Shown here: positions 17,053-25,996 of the stretch, in pieces
How positions within the stretch are numbered: position 1 is the stretch's first letter
How the letters are laid out: the number at the start of each line of letters is the position of its first letter
Source: Pseudomonadota bacterium
GTDB lineage: Bacteria; Myxococcota_A; UBA796; GCA-2862545
Direction of reading: 5' to 3'
Length of the DNA stretch: 55,955 bases
Assembly: GCA_947505245.1 (NCBI GenBank)
Contig: CANNIZ010000026.1
Coordinates: 1-55,955, forward strand
The notes under the pieces: model-generated
Told to the model about the DNA's origin: nothing
Seen by the model: only the letters and a program-made list of their open reading frames with translations
Databases searched by the model: none
Program-made: the position numbers and the translations under genes

Positions 17053-18582
17053 ATGCCGATCATCGCAGTCGAGAACAGCGTTCCTTACGACGAGAGCCGG
17101 GTGTGGGCGCTGCAGGATGCCTACTTCGACCGGCGCGGGCTGGATGCCTGGAGCGAGGGGGACATCCCCTTTGGCGCCACGAGCAACGCCATCATCGCGA
17201 GGCAACACGTCGCGTACCTCGCCCGGATGTTGCCGCCGGATGCCCACGTCGTGGTGCTCGAGATCGGCAGCGGCAACGGCGCTTTCGCGAAGTACTTCCT
17301 GACCGCTCTCGGGGGCCGCGGCGCGCGTGGCCTCGGGAAGCGGCTCACCTACGTGATGACCGACGTGTGGGCGCAGAACCTCAAGCGCATCATCGAGGAG
17401 CCGCTTTTCGCGCACTACGTGAACAACGGTATGCTCGTCGCCGCGACGTACGACGTGCGCGAGCCGGACCGGATCGTCGGCTTGGACGGCAAGGCGCTGG
17501 ACCTGCGTCCAACTGTGGTGATTGCGAACTACCTCGCGTGTGTCACGCCCACGAAGGTGCTGCACAAGAGCCCGCTCGGCTGGCTCGAGCGGAACGCGTG
17601 CCTGTCGTACGAATCGGCTGAGCCGATCGACGCAGACGGTGCCTGGAAGAAGCTCTGCGAGGAGGCCGGCCGCAAGGACGGCGGGCAGAGGCTCGAGACG
17701 TCGTGGCGCGCGTGTGACCCGGTGGATGTGCTGGGACCGGCGCTCGGCCAGGCCGTCATCGACGTGCTCGCGGGGATCGCAGAGGGCACGGTCGCGGTCC
17801 CGTTCAAGTTCCTGACCCTGATCGAACAGCTCGTCGTCAAGTGGGGCGCGCACGCGTTGATCACGGACTTCGGGCGCCCCGACGTCGAGGAGATGCGCGG
17901 GCCGGGCGCCCACGATCCCGTGATGTACGGCGGGTGCATGAGCCACGCGCTCGACTTCCCGCTGTTCGACCACTGGGGGCACCACACCAAGATCGACGTG
18001 CTTCGGACGTTCGATCCGCTGCGAATGGTGCACGTCGTCGCGCTCCGTCCGATGATCGACGATCAAGAGCCGTTCGTGAAGGCGTTTCGCGCCGTGTACG
18101 GAAACCGCGACATGGAGGCGCTGTTCGACCTGCTCGCGTCGGCCCGCGAGGCGTACGAAGCCAAGGACTGGACGCGGGCGGCACGGCTCGCGAGCCAGGG
18201 ACTCAAGTACGATCCCCTCGCGGTCGAGCTTTACCACCGCTTCGGCACGGCGCTCACGAGCGCCGGGTACCCCACGTACGCCGTGCACTCGCTGCGAAAG
18301 GGGCGCCGGATTCAGGGCCCGGACGGCCCGTTCGACTTCGATCTCGCGCTCGGACGGGCGTACATGGAGGCCGGCGACTTTCCTCGCGCGCAGCGCGCGT
18401 ATTCAGCGTCGTTGCGGCGCGAACCGAGCGCGGTGGGGCTCATCGATCAGGCGCGCCTGTACCACCGGATGGGGCGCCGCGCGGACATGCAGAAGGCGAT
18501 CGATCGTGCTGAGGCGACCGCGCCGGGTGACGCGTACGTTGCAGCTTGGACCGCGTTCCTCGAGGACACGAAGTCTCCATAG
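17053..18582 (+). CDS. MidA-like SAM-dependent methyltransferase with C-terminal TPR region
   Basis: 509 residues. The SAM-binding loop EIGSGNG is at residues 70-76, followed by YVMTDVW (motif II acidic strand) and VVIANYL. This layout matches the MidA/NDUFAF7-like class of protein arginine methyltransferases (COG1565), though closeness to true MidA is uncertain. Residues ~355-505 are helical repeats with TPR spacing (ALFDLLASAREAYEAKDWTRAARLA, YHRFGTALTSAGY, ALGRAYMEAGDFPRAQRAY). The TPR part probably recruits a protein partner. The start ATG lacks a Shine-Dalgarno site and may be leaderless. It stands alone between the divergent phosphodiesterase and FtsK. Confidence 0.72.
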   Translation: MPIIAVENSVPYDESRVWALQDAYFDRRGLDAWSEGDIPFGATSNAIIARQHVAYLARMLPPDAHVVVLEIGSGNGAFAKYFLTALGGRGARGLGKRLTYVMTDVWAQNLKRIIEEPLFAHYVNNGMLVAATYDVREPDRIVGLDGKALDLRPTVVIANYLACVTPTKVLHKSPLGWLERNACLSYESAEPIDADGAWKKLCEEAGRKDGGQRLETSWRACDPVDVLGPALGQAVIDVLAGIAEGTVAVPFKFLTLIEQLVVKWGAHALITDFGRPDVEEMRGPGAHDPVMYGGCMSHALDFPLFDHWGHHTKIDVLRTFDPLRMVHVVALRPMIDDQEPFVKAFRAVYGNRDMEALFDLLASAREAYEAKDWTRAARLASQGLKYDPLAVELYHRFGTALTSAGYPTYAVHSLRKGRRIQGPDGPFDFDLALGRAYMEAGDFPRAQRAYSASLRREPSAVGLIDQARLYHRMGRRADMQKAIDRAEATAPGDAYVAAWTAFLEDTKSP

Positions 18583-18656
18583 TTAATGTAGAGCCTTAAG
18601 TCCTTCCATGACGTGTCAAGAGGTGCTACGCTCGACGTGACGTGGAGGGCGCGCGC

Positions 18657-21461
18657 ATGGCAACGGCAAAGAAGGCGTTGGGGATCGATGCGTTGACGTC
18701 GATCGGCGCGGCGGGAGGCTGGGCCGAGATCACCGGCATCGTGTCGATGCTCGGGTGCGCGTTCGCGCTCGTCGCGCTCGGCGGCTGGCATCCCGGCGAT
18801 CCCACGCCGCTTGATCCCGGCACCGGCCGCGTCGAGAACTGGTGCGGCCCGGTGGGCGCGCTGCTCGCGGATCTGATGTACGGCGCCGTCGGCTGGGGTG
18901 CGTGGGCCATCGCGGTTCCGCCCGTCCTCGTCGGACTTTGGCTCGCGTCGCGCCCGATCCCGACCGCGGTGCGCATGGCCGGCTGGCTCGCGCTGTACGT
19001 CGATGGGCTCGCGGCGCTGCACCTGCTGCTCGCGCCTGGGGACGGCGTCCTTCCGGGCGGCACGGTCGGTTGGGCGGCAGGCGCCGGCCTGCAAGCGGTG
19101 TTCGGGCCGATCGGCGCGTGGTTCGGCATCGGCGGCACGGGGATCGTGCTGCTGACGGGCCTGTTCCGCATCGATTGGGGAATGGTGCTCCGCTGGCTCG
19201 TGGACCGGCTCGAGGTGTGGGTCCCGAAGCTCGGTGAGGTGGCGAAGATCGGCGCGCTCCGCGGGGGCTCGGCCGGTGTGATGCTCGCCGGTGTGATGGG
19301 CGCGCTCGGCTGGCGCGCCGTGCGCAAGGCCGGCGTGAAGGTCGGCGACGGGCTCGGCGGCATGCACGGCGCCGTGCGTCGCATGGGCGAGTCGCTCGTG
19401 CGCGACGACGATCCGTTCCCGGCGCTGCACGCCGCGGCCGAGACCGGTCGGGCGTACCTCGAAGAAGACGCGGCCAGCATCCCGGTCGATCCGACCGTGC
19501 CGCGCTCGGCGATGGTCGCCGAGGTGCAGTGGGATCCGACGCCGCTGCCCGATCCGCGCACGAAGGGCGTGCTCGACATGTTCCCGGACCTCGAGCGCCG
19601 CCCGACCCGGAGCGATCCACACGGCATCCTCGACCTCGACGACAAGACGGCCGAATCCATTCCTCGCGCGACCCGCGCCTCGACGAAGCCTGCCGAACCC
19701 GCTCGCGAGCAGCACGACGAAGACGAGGAGGACGTCGATGAGGAGGACGTCGACGAGGACGACCTCGACGAGGACGACCTCGACGAGGACGACGACAGCG
19801 ACGACGCTGATGGGGACGAAGACGAAGCGGATGACGCCTCCGACGCGCCGCCGATCGCGGACCTTCGATCCGGTCCGTCGGTGGGGGTCGCGGCCTCCGC
19901 CAAGGCGCAGGACGTGGTCGTCCATCGCAGCAAGTTCCTGAACGAGCGGATCCTCGACGACGGGGGCGCGCTCGGCAGCTCGCGCACGTGGGAGCTGCCG
20001 CCCTTGTCGCTGATGGACGAGGTGCCCGAGCAGAAGGCTCAGTACGACGACGCGCAGCTGCGCGGACTCGCTGAGCTCGTCGAACAGAAGCTGTTGACCT
20101 TCAAGATCGGCGGCCACGTCAACGCGATCCGTCCGGGTCCGGTCGTCACCCTGCTCGAGTTCGTGCCCGATCCGGGCGTGAAGGTGAGCAAGGTCGCAGG
20201 CTTGGCCGACGACCTCGCGATGGCGCTCAAGGCCGAGAAGGTGCGCGTCGTAGCGCCCATCCCCGGGCGCGGCGCGGTCGGCATCGAGATCCCGAGCCCG
20301 AAGCGCATCACGATCTTCCTGCGCGAAGTGCTCGGCTCCGACGTGTTCCGCAAGTGCAACGACATGGCCCTGCCGCTCGCGATCGGCAAGGACGCCGAAG
20401 GGCGCGTGGTCGTCGCCGACCTCGGCAAGATGCCTCACCTGCTGATCGGCGGCACCACGGGCTCCGGCAAGTCGGTCGGCGTGAACGGCATGTTGATGTC
20501 GCTCCTGTTCACGCGCACGCCAGATGAAGTGCGCATTGTGCTGATCGACCCGAAGAAGCTCGAGTTCGAGATGTACCACGACATCCCGCACCTGCTTCAC
20601 CCCGTGATCACGGACGCGACCCAGGCGTCCGCTGCGCTGGCGTGGGCGTGTCGCGAGATGGACGCGCGCTACGAGGTGCTCGCGCGCTGGGGCGTGCGCA
20701 ACATCGACGGGTTCAACAAGAAGGTCGAGCAGGAGCTCCGCGACTGGTCGATCGACAAGGCAAAGAAGTACGCGCCCAAGGGCTGGACGGAGGCGGACGG
20801 CTCGCTGGTGCTGCCGAAGAAGCTGCCGCACATCGTGATCATCATCGACGAGCTTGCAGACCTGATGATGGTCGCCAAGGGTGACGTGGAGACGAGCATC
20901 GCGCGCATCGCGCAGAAGGCGCGCGCGTGCGGCATGCACCTGATCGTCGCGACGCAGCGCCCGTCCGTCGACGTGGTCACCGGCCTGATCAAGGCGAACC
21001 TCCCGACGCGCCTCGCGTACACGCTGCGGTCCGAGATCGACTCGCGCACCATCCTCGATCAGGTCGGCGCGAAGCAGCTCCTGAACCTGGGTGACTGCCT
21101 GTACCTGCCGCCCGGTGCGGCGAACCTGATGCGCGCCCACGCCGCGTTCGTGAAGGACGACGAGGTGCTGCGGCTCGCGGACTTCTGGCGCGCGCAGGCG
21201 ACGCCCGACTACATCGGCAACGTCGTCGGTGACCCCGCCGGAGCGGATGGCGACGCCGGTCCGAAGGACGAGCTCTACGATCAAGCCGTGCGCATCTGTG
21301 TGCAGCTCGGCAAGGCGAGCACGTCGCTCGTGCAGCGGCACCTGAAGATCGGGTACAACCGCGCTGCAAACCTCGTCGATCAGATGGAAGCGGCCGGGGT
21401 CGTAGGGCCCGCGGACGGAGCGCGCCCGCGCGAAGTGCTGATCACGGCGGCCGATCTGTAG
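18657..21461 (+). CDS. ftsK: FtsK/SpoIIIE-family DNA translocase
   Basis: 934 residues from ATG 18657 (GGAGGG at 7-base spacing). Residues ~20-190 hold four membrane helices. A linker of about 200 residues includes a very acidic Asp/Glu tract (roughly 345-400). The motor has an alpha domain (FKIGGHVNAIRPGPVVTL, FVPDPGVKVSKV), Walker A GGTTGSGKS (about 598-606), Walker B IVIIIDELADL (about 727-737) and RPSVDVVTG. A gamma winged helix (about 870-930) carries SLVQRHLKIGYNRAANL, which reads KOPS-like sequences. FtsK anchors at the division septum and pumps chromosome termini while aiding dimer resolution. The N-terminal region is short relative to E. coli FtsK but normal for SpoIIIE-like forms. 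Confidence 0.96.
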   Translation: MATAKKALGIDALTSIGAAGGWAEITGIVSMLGCAFALVALGGWHPGDPTPLDPGTGRVENWCGPVGALLADLMYGAVGWGAWAIAVPPVLVGLWLASRPIPTAVRMAGWLALYVDGLAALHLLLAPGDGVLPGGTVGWAAGAGLQAVFGPIGAWFGIGGTGIVLLTGLFRIDWGMVLRWLVDRLEVWVPKLGEVAKIGALRGGSAGVMLAGVMGALGWRAVRKAGVKVGDGLGGMHGAVRRMGESLVRDDDPFPALHAAAETGRAYLEEDAASIPVDPTVPRSAMVAEVQWDPTPLPDPRTKGVLDMFPDLERRPTRSDPHGILDLDDKTAESIPRATRASTKPAEPAREQHDEDEEDVDEEDVDEDDLDEDDLDEDDDSDDADGDEDEADDASDAPPIADLRSGPSVGVAASAKAQDVVVHRSKFLNERILDDGGALGSSRTWELPPLSLMDEVPEQKAQYDDAQLRGLAELVEQKLLTFKIGGHVNAIRPGPVVTLLEFVPDPGVKVSKVAGLADDLAMALKAEKVRVVAPIPGRGAVGIEIPSPKRITIFLREVLGSDVFRKCNDMALPLAIGKDAEGRVVVADLGKMPHLLIGGTTGSGKSVGVNGMLMSLLFTRTPDEVRIVLIDPKKLEFEMYHDIPHLLHPVITDATQASAALAWACREMDARYEVLARWGVRNIDGFNKKVEQELRDWSIDKAKKYAPKGWTEADGSLVLPKKLPHIVIIIDELADLMMVAKGDVETSIARIAQKARACGMHLIVATQRPSVDVVTGLIKANLPTRLAYTLRSEIDSRTILDQVGAKQLLNLGDCLYLPPGAANLMRAHAAFVKDDEVLRLADFWRAQATPDYIGNVVGDPAGADGDAGPKDELYDQAVRICVQLGKASTSLVQRHLKIGYNRAANLVDQMEAAGVVGPADGARPREVLITAADL

Positions 21462-21490
21462 GTGCTCCACCCAGAGCCCAGTGGAGCACC
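21461..21490. terminator. Perfect inverted repeat between convergent genes
   Basis: GGTGCTCCAC (21461-21470) and GTGGAGCACC (21481-21490) are exact reverse complements separated by 10 bases, starting on the last base of the ftsK stop. The gene on the other strand ends at 21502. No T run follows, so this is either a stem-only bidirectional terminator or an mRNA 3' stabiliser. Confidence 0.5.
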
Positions 21491-21501
21491 GATCATCCGG
21501 A

Positions 21502-22155
21502 TCAGGGCTTCGGCTTGAACGCGCCCGCCACCAGCGTCGAGCACACGGGCATTCCCGTGAGATAGCCGAATGACAGGGTCGCAGGTGCCTGATCGGCCAC
21601 CGAGCCCCACGAGACCTGGTCGAGGTTGCAGTTATTCGTGCTCTTGTCCGCTCGTGCGTACCCGACGGTGTAGCTCTCCGTGCGCCGTCCCTCGCGTTCG
21701 CAGGCGAGTTGATCGCACGGGACGAAGTCCTGCGCAGGCCAGACCGGATCGGGCGCGGTGCCGAGGCCGTCGAGCTCCAGGTTGCGAGCGGACCTCCATG
21801 CCTCTGCCTCGAATTCGCACCAGTCCGCGTAGGTGGTCCTCTGTTGCCTACGGTGCTTCTCGCGCGACCTGCGCGAAAGGATCTTGGCGGAGGGGGGGAC
21901 GTCCGTGCACCAATCCGAGTCGGTGACGACCTCGAGCCTCTCGACGCCGATCGTGCGTTTCCAGGAGTGCGACTGCACGGTGACGGTCTCGGGGACTGCG
22001 TAGTTCACGTCGACCGCGAGTACGCCTACGCACAGGACCACGAACCCCATCGTGAGCGTCGCGACGAGCGCGAGCGCGCCGCTGCCCGCTGCGATCAGGA
22101 CGAAGAGGCCGAGCCAGGAGTACAGTCGAATCTTGAGCCGCGTCGTGAAGTCCAA
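21502..22155 (-). CDS. Small membrane protein of unknown function
   Basis: 217 residues. Two adjacent membrane helices (about 11-50) are followed by a soluble Cys/Trp-rich domain containing TVQSHSWKRTIGVERL, TDSDWC, YADWCEFEAEAW and SYTVGYARADKS. The 'W-R-I-VE' and charged-residue pattern recurs in uncharacterised bacterial proteins that follow one or two membrane helices, and I cannot name the family with confidence. It starts 24 bases after the class A PBP stop on the same strand, so co-transcription is likely and an envelope role is plausible. No catalytic motif was recognised. Confidence 0.7.
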   Translation of the reverse strand: MDFTTRLKIRLYSWLGLFVLIAAGSGALALVATLTMGFVVLCVGVLAVDVNYAVPETVTVQSHSWKRTIGVERLEVVTDSDWCTDVPPSAKILSRRSREKHRRQQRTTYADWCEFEAEAWRSARNLELDGLGTAPDPVWPAQDFVPCDQLACEREGRRTESYTVGYARADKSTNNCNLDQVSWGSVADQAPATLSFGYLTGMPVCSTLVAGAFKPKP

Positions 22156-22179
22156 GGCGTCTCCCTTCGCGGCGATCGT

Positions 22180-25100
22180 TTAGCGGTTCTTGCGCGGCAC
22201 CGTTCGCCGGTTGTCGATCGCCGCCATGCCACGTAGGACGCGCGATTGGCGGGGCAGGTGAGGGATCTCGGCGGGAACTACGTTCGGCGCGCGGTCGCGG
22301 GTGAGCACGCTGGTCGCGCTCACGTCGACGATTCCCTCGCCGACGAGCCCGTGTTCCCCAGCGGGGTGGCGGACGAGGTCCGCGCTCGTTCGCACCGGCC
22401 AGGTGCCTTTCCCTTTGGTCGTCGGGGCGCCGAGCAGGCCGAGATCGGCGAGCCCGCGTGCGGCCCCGAGCCACGCGGGCATCGCGCCGACAGCGCCCGC
22501 CATCTTGATGTTTCCGACGTCCATCGGGCGGTTGTCGTCGTAGCCCACGTACGTGCCGATCGCGTAGCCGCCTTCGAGCACGAACTCGGCACCGTCGACG
22601 CGCGGCACGAACCCCAGGAACGCGGAGTTGCGGTAGTCGTTGGTGGTGCCCGTCTTTCCGCCGAGCGGCACCACGCCGCCGCCGAGCTTCACGGCGCCGT
22701 CCGCCTTGCTCGCGGTGCCGTGGAGCACGATGTTGCGCAGCACGTCGAACACGAGCTCGCCCGTCTCCGGGCTCGACGCGACCACCACGGGCGTGGGTTT
22801 CGCCTTGTACAGCACGTTCCCGTCGACGTCGCGCACCTCGGCGATCAGGAGCGTCGGGGCGGCGGGCGTGGGAACGTCGCCCTCACCCGGGAACGTCATC
22901 GCGCGGCCATGCACGATGCCGTCGTACATCGCGGTGGCCTCCTCGATGGTGACCTCCGACGCGCCGAGCGTGAGTGGCAGCCCTTCGACGAGGTCGCTGC
23001 GGACCCCGTACCGACGGGCGATCTCCGCCAGGTACGCGATGCCGAGGCGCGTCCGGAAGTCCGGATTCCAGTACAGGTTCTTCGCGTCCCACGGGTCGGC
23101 GGGCGCGTAGGACTGCTGGTAGTCGAAGGCCGCGCGGAGGTCGTTGAGCGTGCCGAGGTGCAGGTTGCCGTCGACGATCACATCCTCGATCGGCGCGATC
23201 GGACCTGCGTTGTAGGTGGCGACCTCGCTCGACCACGTGCGGTCCGACAGCGGCCGAGGGCGCGAAGGCGTAGCCCGAGGCGCGCTCGGCGGCGGGTTGT
23301 CGCGCTTGTCCACACCGGGTCGGCCCCGTCCGCGACCCTTCGGCACCTCGGCGTCGACGACGGCGGGACGCGCCACGGTGGGGGGCGGCAGCGGCTCGGT
23401 GACCGGTTCCGCGGGCTCGTCGGCCGCGGCCATCAGCCGCCCGAGGCTCGCCTGCGACGGCAGCGTCCAGGGCGAGTCGTCTTCGGGCAGGTAGCCGCAC
23501 GCGACGTCGACGCGCTCGGGGCGCACGGCCACGCGGAGGTCGGGGAACGCGGTCGCGGCGGGCATGACGCCAGACGCCATGCCGTCGGCGAGGGCCTGGT
23601 ACTGCGTGCGGCACGCGTCAGTGAGTGGACCCACGCGGTCCCACGCGTGATCGAGGGCCTCGAGCTTCCAGCCCATCTCCTTTTCGTGGGCCTTCACCAC
23701 GCGCGCGCGTTCGGCCGCGAACCCGCCTCCTGCGTACAGCGAGCGGATCGCGAGCTCGTCCTCGGGGTGGCCCTTCGCGGGCAGGCCCGCGATCACGTCG
23801 GCTTTTGCGCGCTCGAGCGCGGCGTCCGCGATGCGGCCCTTCGACACCGTGATGCCCGCCTTGCGGACGTTGTCCTTCCACCCCTCGGAGGGTGTCTCGG
23901 AAGGCCCGTACTCGAGATCCGCCGCGAGCGCCTTCACCTGCGCCTCGGTCAGGCGATCGGTCAGGTGGTACAGCAGCCACACGCTCGCGATGTTCTCGGA
24001 ATTCACGCCGGCCCATGACAAGCTCACCACGTCGGAAGGTGTGTGATCCGACGTCGGGTAGTAGAACGTGCCCTGCCACGGGAACACGTTCGGCTTGTTG
24101 TACAGCGGGTCGGACGGCAGCCAGCCGAGCTCGATCGCGGCGTGGTAGTTCGCGGGCTTCCACGTCGAGCCCATCTGACGAGGCGCCTCGGCCCGATTGA
24201 AGTTCTTGTTGTCGTTCCCGCCCACCATCGCGCGGACCTCGCCGTCCTGGACGACGACGGTGCTTCCCTGCAGTTCGGGTCGGCGCTCGAGATCGCACAG
24301 CGGCACCGAAGGTGACGCCAATCCCGAAGTCGCGGTCTTCCCAGCCGGCACGTCGCGCAGCGACACCCACACCACCGCGTCCTTCGCGAACGTCGCGGTG
24401 AACGCGTCCACGTACGTCGCGGACACCTTCGCGTTCTTGTTCTGCTGCTCGCCGCGGTACGTCACGAGCGCGGCGCGCGTGACCGCGTCGCGATCGGCCT
24501 CGCAGTCCTGCCCGCCGAGGTCGACGAGCAGCCACTTCTTTCCCGCGTCGCCCTTCAGGGCCTTCACCTTCGCGACGTGGAACTCGTGGCGGACGAGCGC
24601 CTCGTCCGGGTCGAACGGGACCTTCGCATCGGCGAGCAGCCACGCCGCCGCCTTCGGCGCCTCGAGCATCGCGCCCACCTCGGTGAGGTGGTGCCACAGA
24701 CCGTAAACGGCCTCGCGCTGCAGCCCCTCATCGAGCGTGGTGATCACGGTGAGGCCGCCGGTCGCAGGGTCGTCGATTCCCGCGTCGGCGAGAACCTTGT
24801 CGAACGGCGCCTCCTTCATCCGCCGCGCCACCTCATCGAGCACGGCGTTGCTGTCATACCGGAACGTGCCCTCCTGGAACGGCAGCTTGAAGTCGCTCGC
24901 GAGCAGCCTTGCGGCCTCGTCCTGGGCGGCCTTCACCTGTGCGATGCGCGTCGCGTCCGCGCCGGGTCCGGCGAGCGATTCGGTGGGCACCTCGGACAGG
25001 CGCCGCAGCACGTACATCGTGCGGTCGTGCGCGCGCTCGATCGCCTTGTCGCGCTTTTCCTCGGTCTTCGCGCCGAACGGGTCGTAGTTCGTCGGCCCCT

Positions 25101-25818
25101 TCACGAGCCCGGCGAGGAACGCGCACTCGACGACGGAGAGGTCTTTCGTGTCCTTGTCGAAGAAGTAGCGCGCCGCGATCCCGACGCCGCGGCCGTTGCC
25201 GGACACGTGGAACTGGTTCGCGTAGAACGTGAGGATCTGCTGCTTGTCGAAGTGGGCTTCGAGACGCAGCGCGTTGAGCAGCTCGTTCAGCTTGCTCTTG
25301 ATCGAGCGGTCGGGGCGGTAGAACAGGTTCTTCGCGGTCTGTTGGGTCAGCGTCGACCCGCCCGACTTCACGCTGCCCGACGTGACGTTCTGGTACACGG
25401 CGCGCAGCAGGCCCGTCCCCGACATGCCCCAGTGCGTGAAGAACGTCTCGTCTTCGGCGGCGACGATCGCCGCGACGTAGGCGGGCGGCAGGTCGTCGTA
25501 GCCGAGGTACACCCGGTGCTCGTCCTCGAAGAACACGCCGACGCGGGTGGTGCCGTCCCGGTAAACGATCGGCGATTCCTGCGCGATGATGCCCTGGATG
25601 TGCTTCGGATCGAAGTCCTCGCCCGGGTACCAGACCACCAGGTATTCGTACCCGAAGATCACGCATGCGATCGCGACCACGGCGCTGATCGCGGCGATGC
25701 CGCCAGCGCCGAACGACGTGAAACACCCTAGGCCTGCGAGCGTCGCGAGGCAGCCGCCGCGGCGACCGGCGCTGTGGGCGGCCTGGGCGGAGGCCTTCTT
25801 CTTCTTCTTCTTCGCCAT
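22180..25818 (-). CDS. mrcA: Bifunctional class A penicillin-binding protein
   Basis: 1212 residues, well above the usual 750-900. A Lys-rich cytoplasmic start leads to one membrane helix (about 38-62). The GT51 transglycosylase has catalytic Glu122 in EDETFFTHWG and SGGSTLTQQ (152-160), so it should polymerise lipid II. The transpeptidase has STWK (Ser near 548), SEN (near 604) and KTGTT (near 1053). The gap between SEN and KTG is about 450 residues. It includes a large insertion with a Pro/Arg-rich disordered stretch before residue ~870. It is the terminal enzyme of peptidoglycan synthesis in the periplasm. The palindromic mini-element lies directly upstream of its start. The gene symbol is by class only; PBP1a versus 1b type was not resolved. 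Confidence 0.92.
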   Translation of the reverse strand: MAKKKKKKASAQAAHSAGRRGGCLATLAGLGCFTSFGAGGIAAISAVVAIACVIFGYEYLVVWYPGEDFDPKHIQGIIAQESPIVYRDGTTRVGVFFEDEHRVYLGYDDLPPAYVAAIVAAEDETFFTHWGMSGTGLLRAVYQNVTSGSVKSGGSTLTQQTAKNLFYRPDRSIKSKLNELLNALRLEAHFDKQQILTFYANQFHVSGNGRGVGIAARYFFDKDTKDLSVVECAFLAGLVKGPTNYDPFGAKTEEKRDKAIERAHDRTMYVLRRLSEVPTESLAGPGADATRIAQVKAAQDEAARLLASDFKLPFQEGTFRYDSNAVLDEVARRMKEAPFDKVLADAGIDDPATGGLTVITTLDEGLQREAVYGLWHHLTEVGAMLEAPKAAAWLLADAKVPFDPDEALVRHEFHVAKVKALKGDAGKKWLLVDLGGQDCEADRDAVTRAALVTYRGEQQNKNAKVSATYVDAFTATFAKDAVVWVSLRDVPAGKTATSGLASPSVPLCDLERRPELQGSTVVVQDGEVRAMVGGNDNKNFNRAEAPRQMGSTWKPANYHAAIELGWLPSDPLYNKPNVFPWQGTFYYPTSDHTPSDVVSLSWAGVNSENIASVWLLYHLTDRLTEAQVKALAADLEYGPSETPSEGWKDNVRKAGITVSKGRIADAALERAKADVIAGLPAKGHPEDELAIRSLYAGGGFAAERARVVKAHEKEMGWKLEALDHAWDRVGPLTDACRTQYQALADGMASGVMPAATAFPDLRVAVRPERVDVACGYLPEDDSPWTLPSQASLGRLMAAADEPAEPVTEPLPPPTVARPAVVDAEVPKGRGRGRPGVDKRDNPPPSAPRATPSRPRPLSDRTWSSEVATYNAGPIAPIEDVIVDGNLHLGTLNDLRAAFDYQQSYAPADPWDAKNLYWNPDFRTRLGIAYLAEIARRYGVRSDLVEGLPLTLGASEVTIEEATAMYDGIVHGRAMTFPGEGDVPTPAAPTLLIAEVRDVDGNVLYKAKPTPVVVASSPETGELVFDVLRNIVLHGTASKADGAVKLGGGVVPLGGKTGTTNDYRNSAFLGFVPRVDGAEFVLEGGYAIGTYVGYDDNRPMDVGNIKMAGAVGAMPAWLGAARGLADLGLLGAPTTKGKGTWPVRTSADLVRHPAGEHGLVGEGIVDVSATSVLTRDRAPNVVPAEIPHLPRQSRVLRGMAAIDNRRTVPRKNR

Positions 25819-25844
25819 GGCGGGGTCAGTTTCTCACGCAAACG

Positions 25845-25996
25845 AGGGGTCAGGAATTGACGATTGCTGATTAAATTTCTGACGACGAACGAACGCCGGT
25901 CTTCCACGTCGTGTTCGCGTGCCCTCTACAAGTGGATCGTGAAGTATTCGAGATTAAAGGCTGATCGAAATCAGCAATCATCAATTCCTGACCCCT
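25845..25996 (-). mobile_element. Palindromic mini-element, copy A (REP/RAYT-like)
   Basis: About 152 bp bounded by near-identical inverted ends of about 27 bases (AGGGGTCAGGAATTGA, then YGATTGCTGATT). Inside is a shorter dyad, ACGACG...CGTCGT, plus the box GTAGAGGGCAC on the minus strand. A related copy is at 27762-27904. It lies between the stop of the unknown gene and the start of the PBP gene, and it completes the TAG stop of the former. There is no coding capacity, so any movement would need an enzyme supplied in trans; REP-associated tyrosine transposases are the closest known style. AT content is higher than in the flanking genes. Confidence 0.7.

Noticed and set aside
18601..18656. 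A sigma70 promoter before ftsK
   Set aside because: TACGCT could be a -10, but the matching -35 position (TTCCAT) is poor; not reported as a feature.
18447..21470. 1007-residue minus-strand frame opposite ftsK
   Set aside because: FtsK motor motifs are unambiguous on the plus strand and the opposite frame has no family-like features.
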